From contig OX328131.1 in assembly GCA_946811695.1 (NCBI GenBank), positions 8,238,326-8,302,325 of the forward strand: a DNA stretch of 64,000 bases. The letters are read 5' to 3'. This stretch comes from Gonocerus acuteangulatus. Lineage: Eukaryota > Arthropoda > Insecta > Hemiptera > Coreidae. How positions within the stretch are numbered: position 1 is the first letter of the stretch; every line of letters begins with the position of its first letter. The position numbers and the translations under genes were made by a program. The notes below the pieces were generated by a model, which saw only the letters and a list, made by a program, of their open reading frames with translations, was not told the DNA's origin and did no database searches. This document shows positions 1 to 12,700 of this stretch, piece after piece.

Positions 1-1
1 C

Positions 2-130
2 TTGAGGGTACAAATTCACGCTAATTGTCGTATTCGTAGAGTCTACTTTTCGGATAGGCTCTACGCTGAAGACGAGCTACCTGCTGAATTCAAGCTATTT
101 TTGCCTATACAGAATAAGGCAAAGATATAA
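2..130 (+). CDS. C-terminal exon of an unidentified protein (5' partial)
   Basis: Frame 2 is open from the window edge to a TAA at 128-130, giving 43 residues. The composition is protein-like: it includes [18 protein letters not shown] and ends PIQNKAKI, with balanced charged and hydrophobic residues and no low complexity. The sequence after the stop is AT-rich and non-coding, with a transposon beginning at 345. I do not recognise the protein and assign no function. Since the piece has no start and the gene lies to the left, it is most simply the terminal coding exon of a plus-strand gene convergent with the Staufen gene. No canonical AATAAA lies directly behind the stop; the first lies inside the repeat near 409. 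A chance open frame of this length is possible, but the composition argues against it. Confidence 0.5.
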   Translation: MRVQIHANCRIRRVYFSDRLYAEDELPAEFKLFLPIQNKAKI

Positions 131-344
131 TAAAAAAAGCGCACAAAACTAATCTCCACACTTTGCCTTATTTTGCTGACTGCACTTTCTGAAAGTGAAT
201 TTTGACTAACATATATTGTTGTACCATGTACAACGGTGTAATATATAATTTTTCAATATAATTAAATTTGTTACTTTTATTTTGAGTTTTCATTTGAAGC
301 TTCCCATTCCAAAATATTTCTCTTAGCTGTAAGGAATAGCATGT

Positions 345-850
345 TTAAGGGGTAATATTACCTTGTGTGATCAAGATCAAAGTAATTTTCTCCAATTCAT
401 GAATAACAAATAAATGAATATTTTTCAATTCTTTGGGACGAGGTTAGCTCAGTGGTAGAGCACTCGACTAATGAACCCGAGCGTGATTTTTAAGTAAGAT
501 TTTTTCTTCTAGTGTCATCGTTCGATGTTTGGATTTGGGTCCCCGATCGTCCCTAGGCTCACCCAGCCTTTTATTAATTAATTAATGGGTACCTACAAAG
601 AGAAAAATCAGGTGGGCGGAGCATAGTAATGACCAAACTATCTTCCTCGTGTGCCGTATGGTCAAGAATCAGATATGTATACAGTATCTGCTCCTCTTGG
701 CCCTTAGTGGCCTGATTATCTTTTTCTTTTTTTTTTCAATTCTTTATGTCATAAGTTTTACATGGATGTTAAAGTATCCAAAAAAAATAAGTCTTGGAAA
801 AAAAAAATGGCAGCACTGTGTCTGGCGAACGGAAACCCTCTTTTTTTCAG
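345..850 (-). mobile_element. TTAA-flanked MITE, family 1, interrupted by a SINE
   Basis: Begins TTAAGGGGTAAT at 345 and matches the reverse complement of the right half of the intact copy at 5316-6056. The match continues after an interrupting SINE (435-731), up to the stretch with CGAACGGAAACCCTC around 828-842. The far end is not recognisable, so this copy is truncated. TTAA ends suggest a piggyBac-type origin; no transposase is present. Confidence 0.75.
435..731 (+). mobile_element. tRNA-derived SINE (family A) with target-site duplication
   Basis: The head GAGGTTAGCTCAGTGGTAGA is a tRNA-like A box (RNA polymerase III internal promoter); a B-box-like GTTCGATG follows at about 522. The body matches reverse-strand copies at 8185-8525 and 61965-62240. 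The element is flanked by a perfect 14-bp duplication TTTTTCAATTCTTT at 421-434 and 732-745, which defines its ends. It landed inside an older TTAA MITE, so it is the younger element. Confidence 0.85.
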
Positions 851-2070
851 TAGGCCAACCTGAATGGTAGCTGACATATTGTGCGCCAAATCAATAGAAC
901 GCTTCTTTTTTTTTAAAATGTTTTCTGTTTTTATTGTTATTGTTGGCGAATTTAATTGAAAGCATGCTTACTGCCTCAGTGGTATTTTATTTTACTTATT
1001 ATACCCAGACCAATGTTTAGTTCGTTTTTAATTTTTTTCTTCGTCCATAAAGGTAGTAATTCACCTTATTAGTTGTGTTTTTAAGGATTGACTTACTAAT
1101 ACATAATATGAGCTCATGTTTGAGTTTAAATTTCTAAGCAAACTCCTAGATATACTATGTTATGGTGACATGAGCTTCCATAATTCATATTACTTCAGAT
1201 TTTTCAACCTTGTGTTTCTCTTGAATATATGGGATGCAGTACTCATACATTTTTTTCTTTTCCTTATCAACTTCCTTAGGTTGGAGCACGTCTGTTTTAA
1301 AGCCAATTGTCAGGTTCAGGTTTATTATAAATATCTTGACCTTTCGATTTGCATCTTGATTAGAACTTTATGTCTTCTAAAACTTCTAAACCAGCATTCG
1401 ATGGGAACAGGCCAGTTAGTCTTACCCTCTGGAAAAAATCGAAAATCAATTTTTCATGACTTCCTAATAATAACACCGATATGCGTGATTCTGGGGTTCT
1501 TTATTATATTTGATGTGCTGATTCCAAAACTGTAATTTTGTTTTTTTCTCTACCACGTACCATTTTTGCACAATTAGTAATTGTACCGAAAATGTTCTAA
1601 TGTAGTTCTGTACATATGGAACTAAAAAGAAACCAGAAAACGAATAAATAATACTGATGTCATTGTTGAAATTAAAGTGCTTCACAAGAACATAATAATG
1701 TAACAGACAACAATTAATGCCTTATTTTAAGTCCAATCCCTGCAAATTTAGCTTTAGGAAACATACCATAACTTAAAATAAAAAATATGAACATAAGTGG
1801 CAGGTTAGTGGAGAGTTATAAGTTATTGGCATACTACTAGGCCAGCAATCTGGCTACAATAAAATGCCATAATTTATTTGAAAAATGGGATAGTAGAACC
1901 CGATCCGATCACTACAGAAGAAAAAATTGGAAGAAAGGAGACCAGGAATGGAAAATGTAATTCATGAGTGTCTTGTGGACCCCAAAATTGTTCTTTTACC
2001 ACCTTTGCTTAAAGGAGCAATATGTATGGAAAAATTCAACTGTGCAAGCACAAAATTTTGAGAAAAATTT
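850..2070. other. gene-free AT-rich stretch
   Basis: No gene, RNA or clear transposon recognised. Open frames here are short and low in complexity, with no conserved protein-like residues. Confidence 0.5.
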
Positions 2071-2074
2071 CCTT

Positions 2075-2840
2075 TTTACTCTCCCTTCTTATTGGCCGTT
2101 TACAAAGCTGTATGAACTGTAAAAAATACTCTAACCTAACTCATTCAATCTAACTATCTTCATTTGACTTCATATTCTGATGAATTTAAAAGCCATTCAT
2201 TCACATACTAAAATAATTGAGAAGATTTCTGAAATGTTCTCTTCTTGAAACGGGACAGTTCTCAATCTTCTCAATAGCCCTGAAGATGGCTTGTATAGCA
2301 AGCCGAAACGTTGGCAGCAATAAATATACATTTTAGCAAATAAAATGTGTTTTATTGAATAAGAACACTGACCGAAACCCCGACGATCAACGCTTCCTAC
2401 ATACTAAAATATAAATGGTACTTGATATAAAAACATAATGAAAAAAAGTTTATAGTGTAGTAAACAAAAAAGTGGAGACCTCCCAGTCAGAGGGAATGTT
2501 TTGCATGGAATATACGCCATGCTCTTTTCCCTCCAAATACATCATCTATTTGAACAGGTTATTGTTTAAATTATTTTCAGCCTTAGCTTTGGCTAAGTAT
2601 TGATAAACATTAAACACTATCTCCCTTATCTGGCCTCTCAAAGCCTTCCTTGGTCCTAAACAAGACATAATCAGTTTTTATAGTGATTCATGTAAAATTT
2701 TGTTCATTAAACGACTTTGTTCATGACTGAACAGAGAGGAAAATTTCCCTCGCCCAATTTGCACATGCACAATTGAACTATTCCGTCTAAAGCTCAGATA
2801 CGGAGAAGGGGTTGGGTGGGAAAAGCCTGTGCGAGCTTCC
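2075..2840. repeat. dispersed repeat family R1, interrupted by a ribozyme-like element
   Basis: Shares long stretches with 13640-14165: first the segment before CACATACTAAAAT, then the segment after it through AGTTTATAGTGTAGTAAACA and GCCTTAGCTTTGGCTAAGTA. Shorter copies lie at 6830-6960, 21470-21900 and 23085-23700. The family carries motifs near CTATAGCCTGTTCA and CTATCTCCCTTATCT. No coding capacity is seen. Comparison with the uninterrupted copy at 13.7 kb shows that 2215-2398 is a later insertion. Confidence 0.6.
2215..2398 (+). mobile_element. 184-bp hammerhead-like retroelement unit with 12-bp TSD
   Basis: Bounded by the perfect 12-bp direct repeat ACATACTAAAAT at 2203-2214 and 2399-2410; the related repeat at 13.7 kb lacks the insert. 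It carries CTGAAGA-T-GGCTTG...CAAGCC-GAAAC (core 2280-2309), followed at once by GCAATAAATA. The core resembles a hammerhead ribozyme (CUGANGA, stem II, GAAA). A 5' hairpin of GAGAAGATT and AATCTTCTC flanks it. The duplication length suggests retroposition. Confidence 0.65.
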
Positions 2841-2847
2841 CCTACAG

Positions 2848-3458
2848 CAGTGTTGGGCATATTGAATTAAGAATTACAGATTACATTGTATTGGTAGTTC
2901 ATGAATTAGAATTACTCCAAGAATAATAATCCAATTAAAACGTGAATTATAATTACATTGTAATCCTGTAATGTAATTGAAGTACTAATTATGCAATTAA
3001 AATATCAATTACCAAGAATTATAATTGAATTACAATTGTAATTATACTTATCACTAATTATGATAGTAATTAAAATATCAATTTTAATTGAATTATAATT
3101 GTAATTCAATTACAATTCAAATACTTGAGTTTTTTATATTACTGTAATTGATATTTTTTTAGGGGGGGGGGGGGGGTGTAGACTGCTAGGGTCATAAAAC
3201 AATAAAAATAAAATGTAATTCATAATTCAAATACCATTTGAATTAAATTGTAATTCAAATTTACTCAACACTTATTTCAAATAACTACATAATTCAAATA
3301 CTTGAGTTATATTTAATTGGAATACAGTTAATCCAAATGGAATTATTTTTCAATTCCTGTAATTGATATTTTCAGACTTTTCAATTACAATTAAAAAATG
3401 TAATTTATAAATCAAATATAATTTGAATTACATTTTAATTCAAATTTACACAACACTG
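2848..3458. mobile_element. hAT-type MITE with perfect 8-bp TSD
   Basis: Ends CAGTGTTGGG and CACAACACTG are inverted and are flanked by CCCTACAG at 2840-2847 and 3459-3466, a perfect 8-bp duplication typical of the hAT superfamily. The interior is almost wholly AT-rich, built from iterated AATTGAATTACAATTG-like units plus a run of about 16 G near 3163. It has no coding capacity. Confidence 0.8.
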
Positions 3459-3469
3459 CCCTACAGGCA

Positions 3470-5162
3470 AACTCAACTTGAATGGAATTCATTAAGTTTG
3501 AAATAAATAAACAAAGTTTGAATACAGAAGCCATATAATTTTATTCCAATGTAATTAAAATACAAATGTTTAAATAATTAAAAAAAAAAAAAAAAAAAAG
3601 AGTAGATAAAGGAGAAAATAAGAAAAAACATTTGGTTGGTGAATTATTATTATTTTCTTTAAAAGACAATATGACAAATAATAATACAACTAAACATATC
3701 TCCTCTGTAATTTATCTTTTTTTATTATTCTTTTCAATTCACAATAATATCTAAAATGTTTTAACTCCTATATTTGCTATATTAAGCCTTAGAACTATCA
3801 CACACCGCAACAATATATGTCTCAATGCACCTAAAACACAATCCTTCTAACTAATGTATTGATTAACACCCAAAACATCTTTCATTTACATATAATAGAT
3901 ATATGCAGTGATTATTCGATAATATTTATATTATATAAGGAAAGAGAAAAAAAATAAAACACTGTAATTAGATTTGGAAAGGAAAAAAGACTGAACGATC
4001 AAGCATCCCGCTTAATTTATTATTAAAGTTCAATCAAGCGAAATGCGAAGTATCGCTCGGCTACTGGAGAATCTATAAAAACCTTCCGAGGTCGTTATCT
4101 CTATTCTCGAGTTTAAAAGCACAAGCAGGACAAAGAATAAAATAATTAAAACAATTCGGAAAAACGACAACAAAAAAAAAGAGCCAAAAATCAAAAGGTG
4201 AAACGATTATACACACCTATATTTTATATTATATATATTATTATAGAATAACTAACACCAACCATATCGACTAATAATGATTAGACAAGAGGCGAATAGA
4301 CAAGAAGAATAGAACAAAACCATTAAACTTCCACGGATCTAAATCTAAGTGTATATATTTTTTTTTTCTTGCATCCCATTCAGCAATGATAATGTATATG
4401 TAAGCGAAGTTTTTCCTTTTTTTTTCTTTTTATTTTTTGGTATATGACTTAAATTTAATTATCTATATACAGAGTAAGTATAAAAAACACTTACATACAC
4501 ATTAGCAGTTGCATTGCGATAAGAAAGAGTAATAGTGTTAACAAATACGCCTAATATATAATAAAAGCTAACCTCTTCTTATTTATGTATTACATTTTTT
4601 CATATATATATTTTTAATTAATACACTCATTGCCAAGGACAATAGAATTGTCAAAAATGCCATTAAAACGTGTCGCCAAGAAGATGATGTTATAAGTGCA
4701 TTTAGAGACGCAATTTAATATATAAGCGACTTATTTGGCCAACTATAGCCAACTTTTTTTTTTTTTTGTAAGAAAAAAATAAAACTTTGTAGGCCCACTT
4801 GTAACGGTCGGTTTTGAAAAAGAAAAAAAATGACAATTTGTTATTAAATTAATAATACTTAGATGTTAAATTATAAACCAAATAGCTATAAGAGTGATCA
4901 ACAAACCGCTAAAAACGCTATAAGTGGACCATATTAAAATACGTTTCTCCTAATCAGTCATCACAATATACAAAAAAAATGTTGGGAAAACACATAAAAG
5001 GAAAACAAAACCAGTAAGTAAACAATCAAATTTTGAGATAAAAATAATCTCAGATCTCTTCAAACAAATTACTGGATAATAACAGGAAAACTATAATAAT
5101 CTAAATATTTGCTTCTTTTTACAATATAATTTAAAAATTGTTTTAAAAATTTAAATAAAAAC
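3470..5162 (-). other. AT-rich region, probably including the Staufen 3'UTR
   Basis: Lies directly downstream of the Staufen stop codon. A minus-strand AATAAA (TTTATT on plus) at 4016-4021 could end a 3'UTR of about 1.1 kb. No other gene or clear transposon is visible. The 3'UTR limit is inference. Confidence 0.3.
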
Positions 5163-8100
5163 TTATTTGCCGTTAACATAGGACTCTTCCTTCGGTATGG
5201 TGAGATCAATGTATAACCTGAAAAAAAGAAAATAATTTCATTATAGAGGATTCTAAGTAAAGCATTTTCGGCACATTAGAGTCTTTTTTACAAGACAGAA
5301 CTTCATTAAACTAACTTAAGGGGTAATACTACCTTGTAACTTTTTTTTTTGCCATTTTTTGGAGGGGGGGGGGGCTTAAATGCTTCCGCAACTAATCAAA
5401 AATTCAATTTTTCAACTAAAGTCCATACATTTCAAAATTAAAAGCCTTTTTTTATCTTTTTTACAAGAAAGTATGAAAGAAAAAAAAATTAAATAGGAAA
5501 AATATGGTCATTGCAGAACATTAAACTTTAAAGTCGTTTACTCAAAACTATGTTTTTCAAATCGGGCGATACTCTGGCGTCTTCAATTTTTGTCCGATCA
5601 ACTTCAAATTTTAACTGCAGCTTCCTAATGATATTTGCTAGTAAAGTACGTAGGATTTTTTGGATTCATTGAATTATAACGATTTTATGGCTGATTATTG
5701 ACAAATTGTTTAATAGAAAATCAATAATTGTTCACCATTTTTGAAAAAATTAATATTTCTGAAAAATTCTACATACTTTACTAGATTTAACCTTCTTCTT
5801 TCTAAATAATTTTAGTTTTCTGTTCTAGTTTAAAAATTGCAGCCTGCAGACTATCGCCCGAGAAAAAAGAGGGTTTCTGTTCGTCAGACAAAGTGCCGCC
5901 ATTTTTTTTTCCAAAGAATTGAAACTTATTTTTTTTGGATACTTTAACATCCCGTATAAAATGTTAGATATAAAGAATTGAAAAAATTTGATTTATTTGT
6001 TATTTATGAATTGAAGAAGATTGATTTTGATTGGACAAGATAGTATTACCCCTTAAAGAAGGTAGATTTCCCTTTCCTAATGATTTGGCACATTTCACTA
6101 CAGAGCAGCCAAAACAACGGGAATTACTACTTCCCATAGATCGTTGGTCATGCGAAGGTAGAATTTGTGAGGGTTCGGTCGTGCTTTCTTAATAATTTTT
6201 TTTTTTTTATTATAGGAAAATGAGTTTTATTGTTTCCCGACGTTTTGGCTTGAAATTTAAAGCCTGATGAAGGTTCGAATTTCAAGCCGAAACGTTGGCA
6301 AACTCACAAATTCTACTTTCGCATTACCAACGGTCAACAACCTCCTCTAAATTAAATAATAAATGAATAAGGACAGCTTATACAACAAATATATTCCAAA
6401 TGAGAATTCTGCCAGAATAATTACCCTGAGTCTGGCTGTGGGGTTTGTTGCGTTGCTGCAGGACTTTCTTTCTTCCCTGGTGTTATAGAATCTAGGCCTA
6501 CTTTAGACAGTGATCGAAGGGCATTCAATGCAGCCTAAAAATATAAAACACCAAGAATATTAATTTAAAATTAAAGAGTTTATTACAGAAAAATTATAAA
6601 TATTCATTATCGATCACTCAAATCCAACTATGAGTAGTGGTCTTCCATGTTCAATAGTTATACACTGTGCAGTGACTCTTCTTCATAATGAATGCTCAAA
6701 AAAAAAAATTATTTTTTTTAAAGATAATTTATGATTGCATCACCAGTGAACTTTAGTCTGCACAGATACATGGATTAGGAAGCACACAATAAGTTTTTAA
6801 GGGAAATATTTTCGATGGTTTGCCATTTGCAAATTCCCATTTCAAGGAACAACACGTTTTTTCAATCACTAAAAACTGATTATGTATTGTTTAAGACTAG
6901 AGAAGGCTTTGAGAGATAAGGCAAGGGAGATTGTGTTTAATATTTATCAATATTTAGGGGGCACTTAATTGGATCCGAACCAATCTGATATCCACAGACT
7001 GTCAGAAGGGAAAAAAACACAAGTATCTCAAGCGTCTCCTGATTCCTGGCCGTTCAAACATGTTTGTTTCTAGTCCGATACCAGACGACCAACGCTTCAC
7101 AAAATGAGTGCTAGAGTTGACGAAGAATTAAATCGTCTCCTCAGAATCAAACCTTGAAAAACGCCTCCTCCCTGTATCTTTATTTGCCAATCTAGAAAAT
7201 ACTCTGGTCAACGACAAAATGGATATAGAAATCATCTCCTCTGCCTATTCCAACATTTTACATTTATTAAAAACATCCAGTTAAAACCCATATCCCTCCA
7301 ATGTAGAAATCTCTCCCCTGCTCTTTTCCTAAAACTTACCGCAGATTAAGAAATGATTGCATATCCGTGAGGCATAGTTCTCCCTCTTCTTAACGGTAAG
7401 CAAAATTTCATCCTGTACTTATCCATTTTATATCTATTCCTATGTTACCCACATTTTAAGTTTTAAATCTGTATTAAGCTAGCCTTAATTTAAGCTTTAG
7501 CTATAACGCACATTTACCATATGTATCATTCATCCTTGTCTATGTATAAAGTTTTTCCTTTTATTTCTTCTATATATAAATTAGTATTAACTCTGTCCTT
7601 CTTGTTTTACAGCCCCGATGAAGGCTTGAATTTCAACCCAAAACATTGACAAAAGTAAAACACATTTTCTTATAAAAAAATGTAGTTTTGTTAAGATACC
7701 AAGACCAGACCCTGACTATATGTACCTTTTAAAATAAAAATACTATAAAATTCTTACCTGTTCATGAGAGAGATCTATTGTGGCACCAGCTCCATGACAA
7801 ACTTGTGGGGGGTCAGTGTCTAAGGATACCAGCGTCAGGAACTCACTGTGGTTGCCCTAATAAAAAAAAAGAGTAGATATAAACTAAATTAGAATTAGAA
7901 CTTGTGCTTAGAATCAAAAACTAAAAACTAAAAAAACTTATTATGTTTAACAATTTTCAAAGGAATATAGCTATTGAAGTGAAATAATTTTTTCTTTTCT
8001 TTTTCTTTTCTTTTTTTCCAAATTTGCATCTATCCTGTCTACTTGATACCAAAAAGAACCCTCTTTAAAAATTATACATATCTACATACATATAATACAA

Positions 8101-9385
8101 CTTTTTTTATTTTTTCAAAATTCAATAAAAAGTTAATAGCGGAGCCAGCTTTTCATAACAAATATTCATGTTATGAATAAAATTAAAAAAAAAAAAAAAA
8201 AATCAGTTCCGTAACAGGCCACAAGGGCCCTGAGGAGCAGATACTATAGAGGTATCTGATTCATGCCATACAACACCCTAGGGAGATAGTGTGGTCAATT
8301 CTATGCTCCGGGTGCCTGATTTTCCCCTTTCTGCTTTGACTGCTAGGGTCATTAGCACCAAGGTAATCATTAATAAATTAATTAGCTGGGTTGGCCTAGA
8401 GATGGTCAGGGAGGCCGAATCCAACCCAAGAACGAAGAGACTAGAAGATAAAAATCTTTAGTGCTTGAACTCAGGTCCTCTAGCATATAAGCCCAGTGCT
8501 CTACCACTGAGCTAACCTCGCCCCCAATGAATAAAATATTTTTGTTTATTTTGTATTTTTATAGGTTAGAATTTATTCATACAAATACCCAGAATACAGA
8601 ACAACATAAGACTATTGAAAAAGTTAATAAAATTCTTAGAGTATTTTCACTTTGAATAGAAAATGTTAAATACAGAAAGTAAAATACTGGAGCATACCTT
8701 AGGAAAGTCTGAGAACTGAAACTGGAAGTTTAGTACTGAAGCGAGATAAGCAAGCTGTTCAGTAGGTCGTACAGAAGAATTCTTTGTCTGTCTTTTAACT
8801 CCTGCAAGTGCATCGGCAGTAGGAGATGATCCTTCGTTTAAATATTCTTTGGCGATTGTTGCTTTTAGATTGACTCCTTAATAAACAAAAAATTATCATA
8901 TTGTAAATAGATTAAAACATATCAGAGATTTTTGATAAGCCTATTCTTAATGCTAATGAATTACTGGTTTTTAAAAGTCATTCTTCTCTTGCTTGTTATA
9001 ATAAAATAAGACCAATTAAACTGGTTGTTGGTTACATTCAATAGTTATTTAAATTCCTCTTTTCATTTGACGGTGATGACCCATGTGGTTGATTTCAACG
9101 GAAAAAAAATGTTTATATTCAACAGATGCCTTAAAGGAATGATGTTCAAAAAATCGTTGAAAAAAAATGTTTAAGAGCCTTCTGCTCAAATTCAGGAGCA
9201 TAAATATAATTTAAGTCCACCCGACAAACCTATGTAATTTACTGTATGACATACAGTCGGGGTCTCCCGTGGTCTAGTGGCTAGCGCCTTGGATTCATAA
9301 GGAATTTTCTCATCTCACGGCTCGCTGGGAAAATTCCTTGCCGCACCCTGGATGTCGGCGCTAATGACCTAGGTGTAGATACGCC

Positions 9386-9442
<57 letters not shown>

Positions 9443-9696
9443 ATAGTCTTCTTTTTCGTACATGGCCATCATGCATGTACCCAGTGACACTTTTTTGTAA
9501 CTTTTTTGTTTTCAGTTTAGTCATCGCTAAAGCATATTTATGCTAAAAATAATTAAAAAACATAATAAAAAACAAGAAATCTAGACAAAACAAGAATAAG
9601 TGACAAAGAACAAATGTATAAAATAAAAAGACTCATAAGTTCTGATCGAGAGAAACGAAGGGAGCATAGATGTAACAAATGAATATAGGGAGAAGA

Positions 9697-9739
<43 letters not shown>

Positions 9740-12700
9740 CATATGCCTGTTTGCTTTTCTGTCTGTTTGTTCCTAATACAAAATCACACCATTTGACCAA
9801 ACTTGGCACACAGGTAGGTCTCGATCCAGGGAGTGTCATAGGCTAGGTCAAAGTTGTCTATGACCCACAGTTTAGAGTCTATGACTCACGGGTCCAAAAC
9901 TGTGAAACCGAACAATTACAGATTTGTGTTATTAGATTTTAATATTACTTATTTGGTTTCCAACTTATTTTTGCTTTTCTAGCTGCAGAAAGTAGGCGTA
10001 GAATGACACACCGGATAACAGCTAGTATAAGATAAAAAAGAGAGTAAAAATTGGAGTAGATTTGTTGTTGGTGATTCATCATAGTCTTAGTACATAGTCA
10101 GTTCTTTCTGTAATGATGATTCATGTGAGGGTTGAATTAGTCAGTTTTATATTTTATTAGCCTTTTGTATTTTCAGTCAGTTCAGTGAGGGTTCACTGGC
10201 AGTCAGTTGTCAAGGTGTGATTTCACATATTGAACATCGTTAGATGGGTCCTTTAAAGAGTGAGTAAAAATATTTAAATATTCATCTAGAGAAGTCTATA
10301 ACTGTATCAAATTGTTATTATACAGGCATATCAACTAACTGACGTATATAACATGTCCAGAACAGTGTCATTTTTTTATGTTTATTACAAAAGTGGTAAA
10401 AATGGTCTTAGCGACTTCATTTTGACGAGTCTACCACTCTGTAAAATACACAGGAACCCTGTAGTTCTAAAAGGGTTACTTTTTTTTATTAAAAATCTCA
10501 TTTTTTAAAATTTTAATTAAAAGATTATATATAAAATCAAATGAAAATTTTTTTGGCCGACAGAAAGAGGGCAGGCGATTATCAAGTCCTCAATATGCCT
10601 CTCTATCTCTAGTGATATATTTTCTTTTATTTCATAGCACCTCATTTTTAATTGCATTTACTCAAAATGGCCTAAAAATGATATTCCATAAGTTTTCTGA
10701 CAAATTTTGGTCTTGTTTTTTCAGTCCGACAACCTAAATATGTCCGTTACGGTAGGTTACATTTTGGGATTGTATAAAGTGTCAGACAGGCACGAGGGCA
10801 ATTTCAGTAGCAATGAGCATCTAGATTTTAGACTGCTCTCAACATACTTCACTGAAATTCCCCTCATGTCTGTCAGACACTTTATGTACACAAGGGGATA
10901 AATTTAATTCAAACATAAATAGTGCATAGAAATCTCAAAATAATAATGTTTTCAAAATAACTAGTTGCTCAAGAATAGAATTACCTGTTCCTGGTTTATG
11001 TCCATTGTTGGTAGCCTTGTTGTCTTTCATTAAAATTAAGCCAGGAACAAGTTGACGTCCGGAAACCCCTCCTTCAGGTTTGTCGTCGCTGAATCGGACC
11101 TGTCAATCATTCAGAGATTAGAGATATGACAAAATCTACATAGAAATAAAGCGATAACATGTCATTTAGAATAGATTATAGATCTTGTTATTTTTGTTAA
11201 AATTAATTATTATTAGAATTAATATTTTGAGAGGCATTAAAATATTTTATTTTTTTGCGACACTCATTATACGGTATTTTTATTTAGGAACCACTGGTCC
11301 CTTAATCTAAGAGACTTCCTGGCCCGTGCCATTTCTATGAGTGACTGCTATGAGAGAGCAGTCACTCATAGATAGTCTGTGTCCATGTGCTTGGTGCTCC
11401 CGACACAGTATATTTCGTGTTTCTTATGCCAGTAGCTTCTCTCTCAGTCTAAGGTAATCCGCTTCCCTCGGCGTTACCAAGTTGTTCCTCGGCTCGTTTC
11501 GAGCATGGTTTCAACTTGTATTCTGCAGGCTGCTATTTTGGCGAATGGTGAGATTTTCCCATAATTTCCTCAGTCTTCTTCCTTTTTTCTCACCCTTCAA
11601 TTCCGTGTCCCGGGAGTGGGTGCCCTAAAGGTAAGGATGATTTTTCTATTTACTATATACAAGGTTTGTATCCATAGTCTATTATTTTTTTGCCCTCTGA
11701 TTCTATCTGAGATCACCAGGGCATCATATTTTTTTGGCTATTTCTCCTACAACGCTCTTTGCAGAACGACAAAGAACTGCATCAAATCAGTTCCATCGAT
11801 TCATCACTTATTGTGAAATAGTTCTTGTGCGCAGAGTTAACAAACATCCAGACGGACAATTTTTCAATTTATAAATGGATGAATAAAATTAAGATAGTCC
11901 TAACTTCTTGTTATATTGTCGTAATAATTATCTTAAACTATGATTACCTTATGCTGTTGCTGTGGCTGCTGTTGAGACTGCTGCTGCTGTTGTCCTTGCT
12001 GTTGAGGCAACGGGTGTCCTGCTCGGTTAAGAGTGGGGCTTGAATAACCGAGTTGCTGAAGTAAACCTTCGGCAGCGTTCCGTTTTGCCACTTTTTTATT
12101 AGGCCCTGATCCGATGAACGAATGCTTCCCAACAGTCACCTAATAAAAAAAAAAAAAAATGACTCAATCATTACAAATTAATTTCTTGCGTTACTAAAAA
12201 TATTCTTTATTTAAAAATTAAAGAGAAATTCAAGGTAGGATCTTTTTTTTTATTTTGTTTTATATTAACACGTTTTGTTTTATATTAACACGTTTGGGCC
12301 CAGTGTCATGGCATATGCGTTAGCAGATAGCTTAGCTTTCTTTCTATCCCGCTACTCCGGGCCTTGTCCTATATGCTTCGTGTTTGATTTGGGGCCTCAT
12401 GATGTATTCCCGGTTAGGTTTGCGGGTCTAGTACCGTATGATACTGAATCAGCCCGAAAACAAATTTTCAGCAGGCCCGCTATCGTGGCATATTTGACAT
12501 AATTACTAAATTGTAATTAATCCACTAAAAGTACATAATTTTAAACGTTTCTTCACTTATTAATTGTTTTTATACGTTTGCTGAAATAACAAAAAGAAGA
12601 CTTGGGCCCTGATGGAAATTTGTTTCAAAGCCTTGGTCCTGAAAGTGTTAAGAGAAACGTCAACACATGAATAAATATGATTTCTTAATCTCAGCCTACT

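Noticed and set aside
438..530. A tRNA gene (A box and B-box-like sequence)
   Set aside because: The region between the boxes does not fold as a cloverleaf, and the sequence continues into a SINE body repeated elsewhere with flanking duplications.
9281..9490. Minus-strand 69-codon frame
   Set aside because: It is largely poly-Phe from the SINE B poly-A tail.
10765..10890. A microRNA precursor
   Set aside because: The loop is about 50 nt and the arms look like short terminal inverted repeats; no evidence of a mature 22-nt product.
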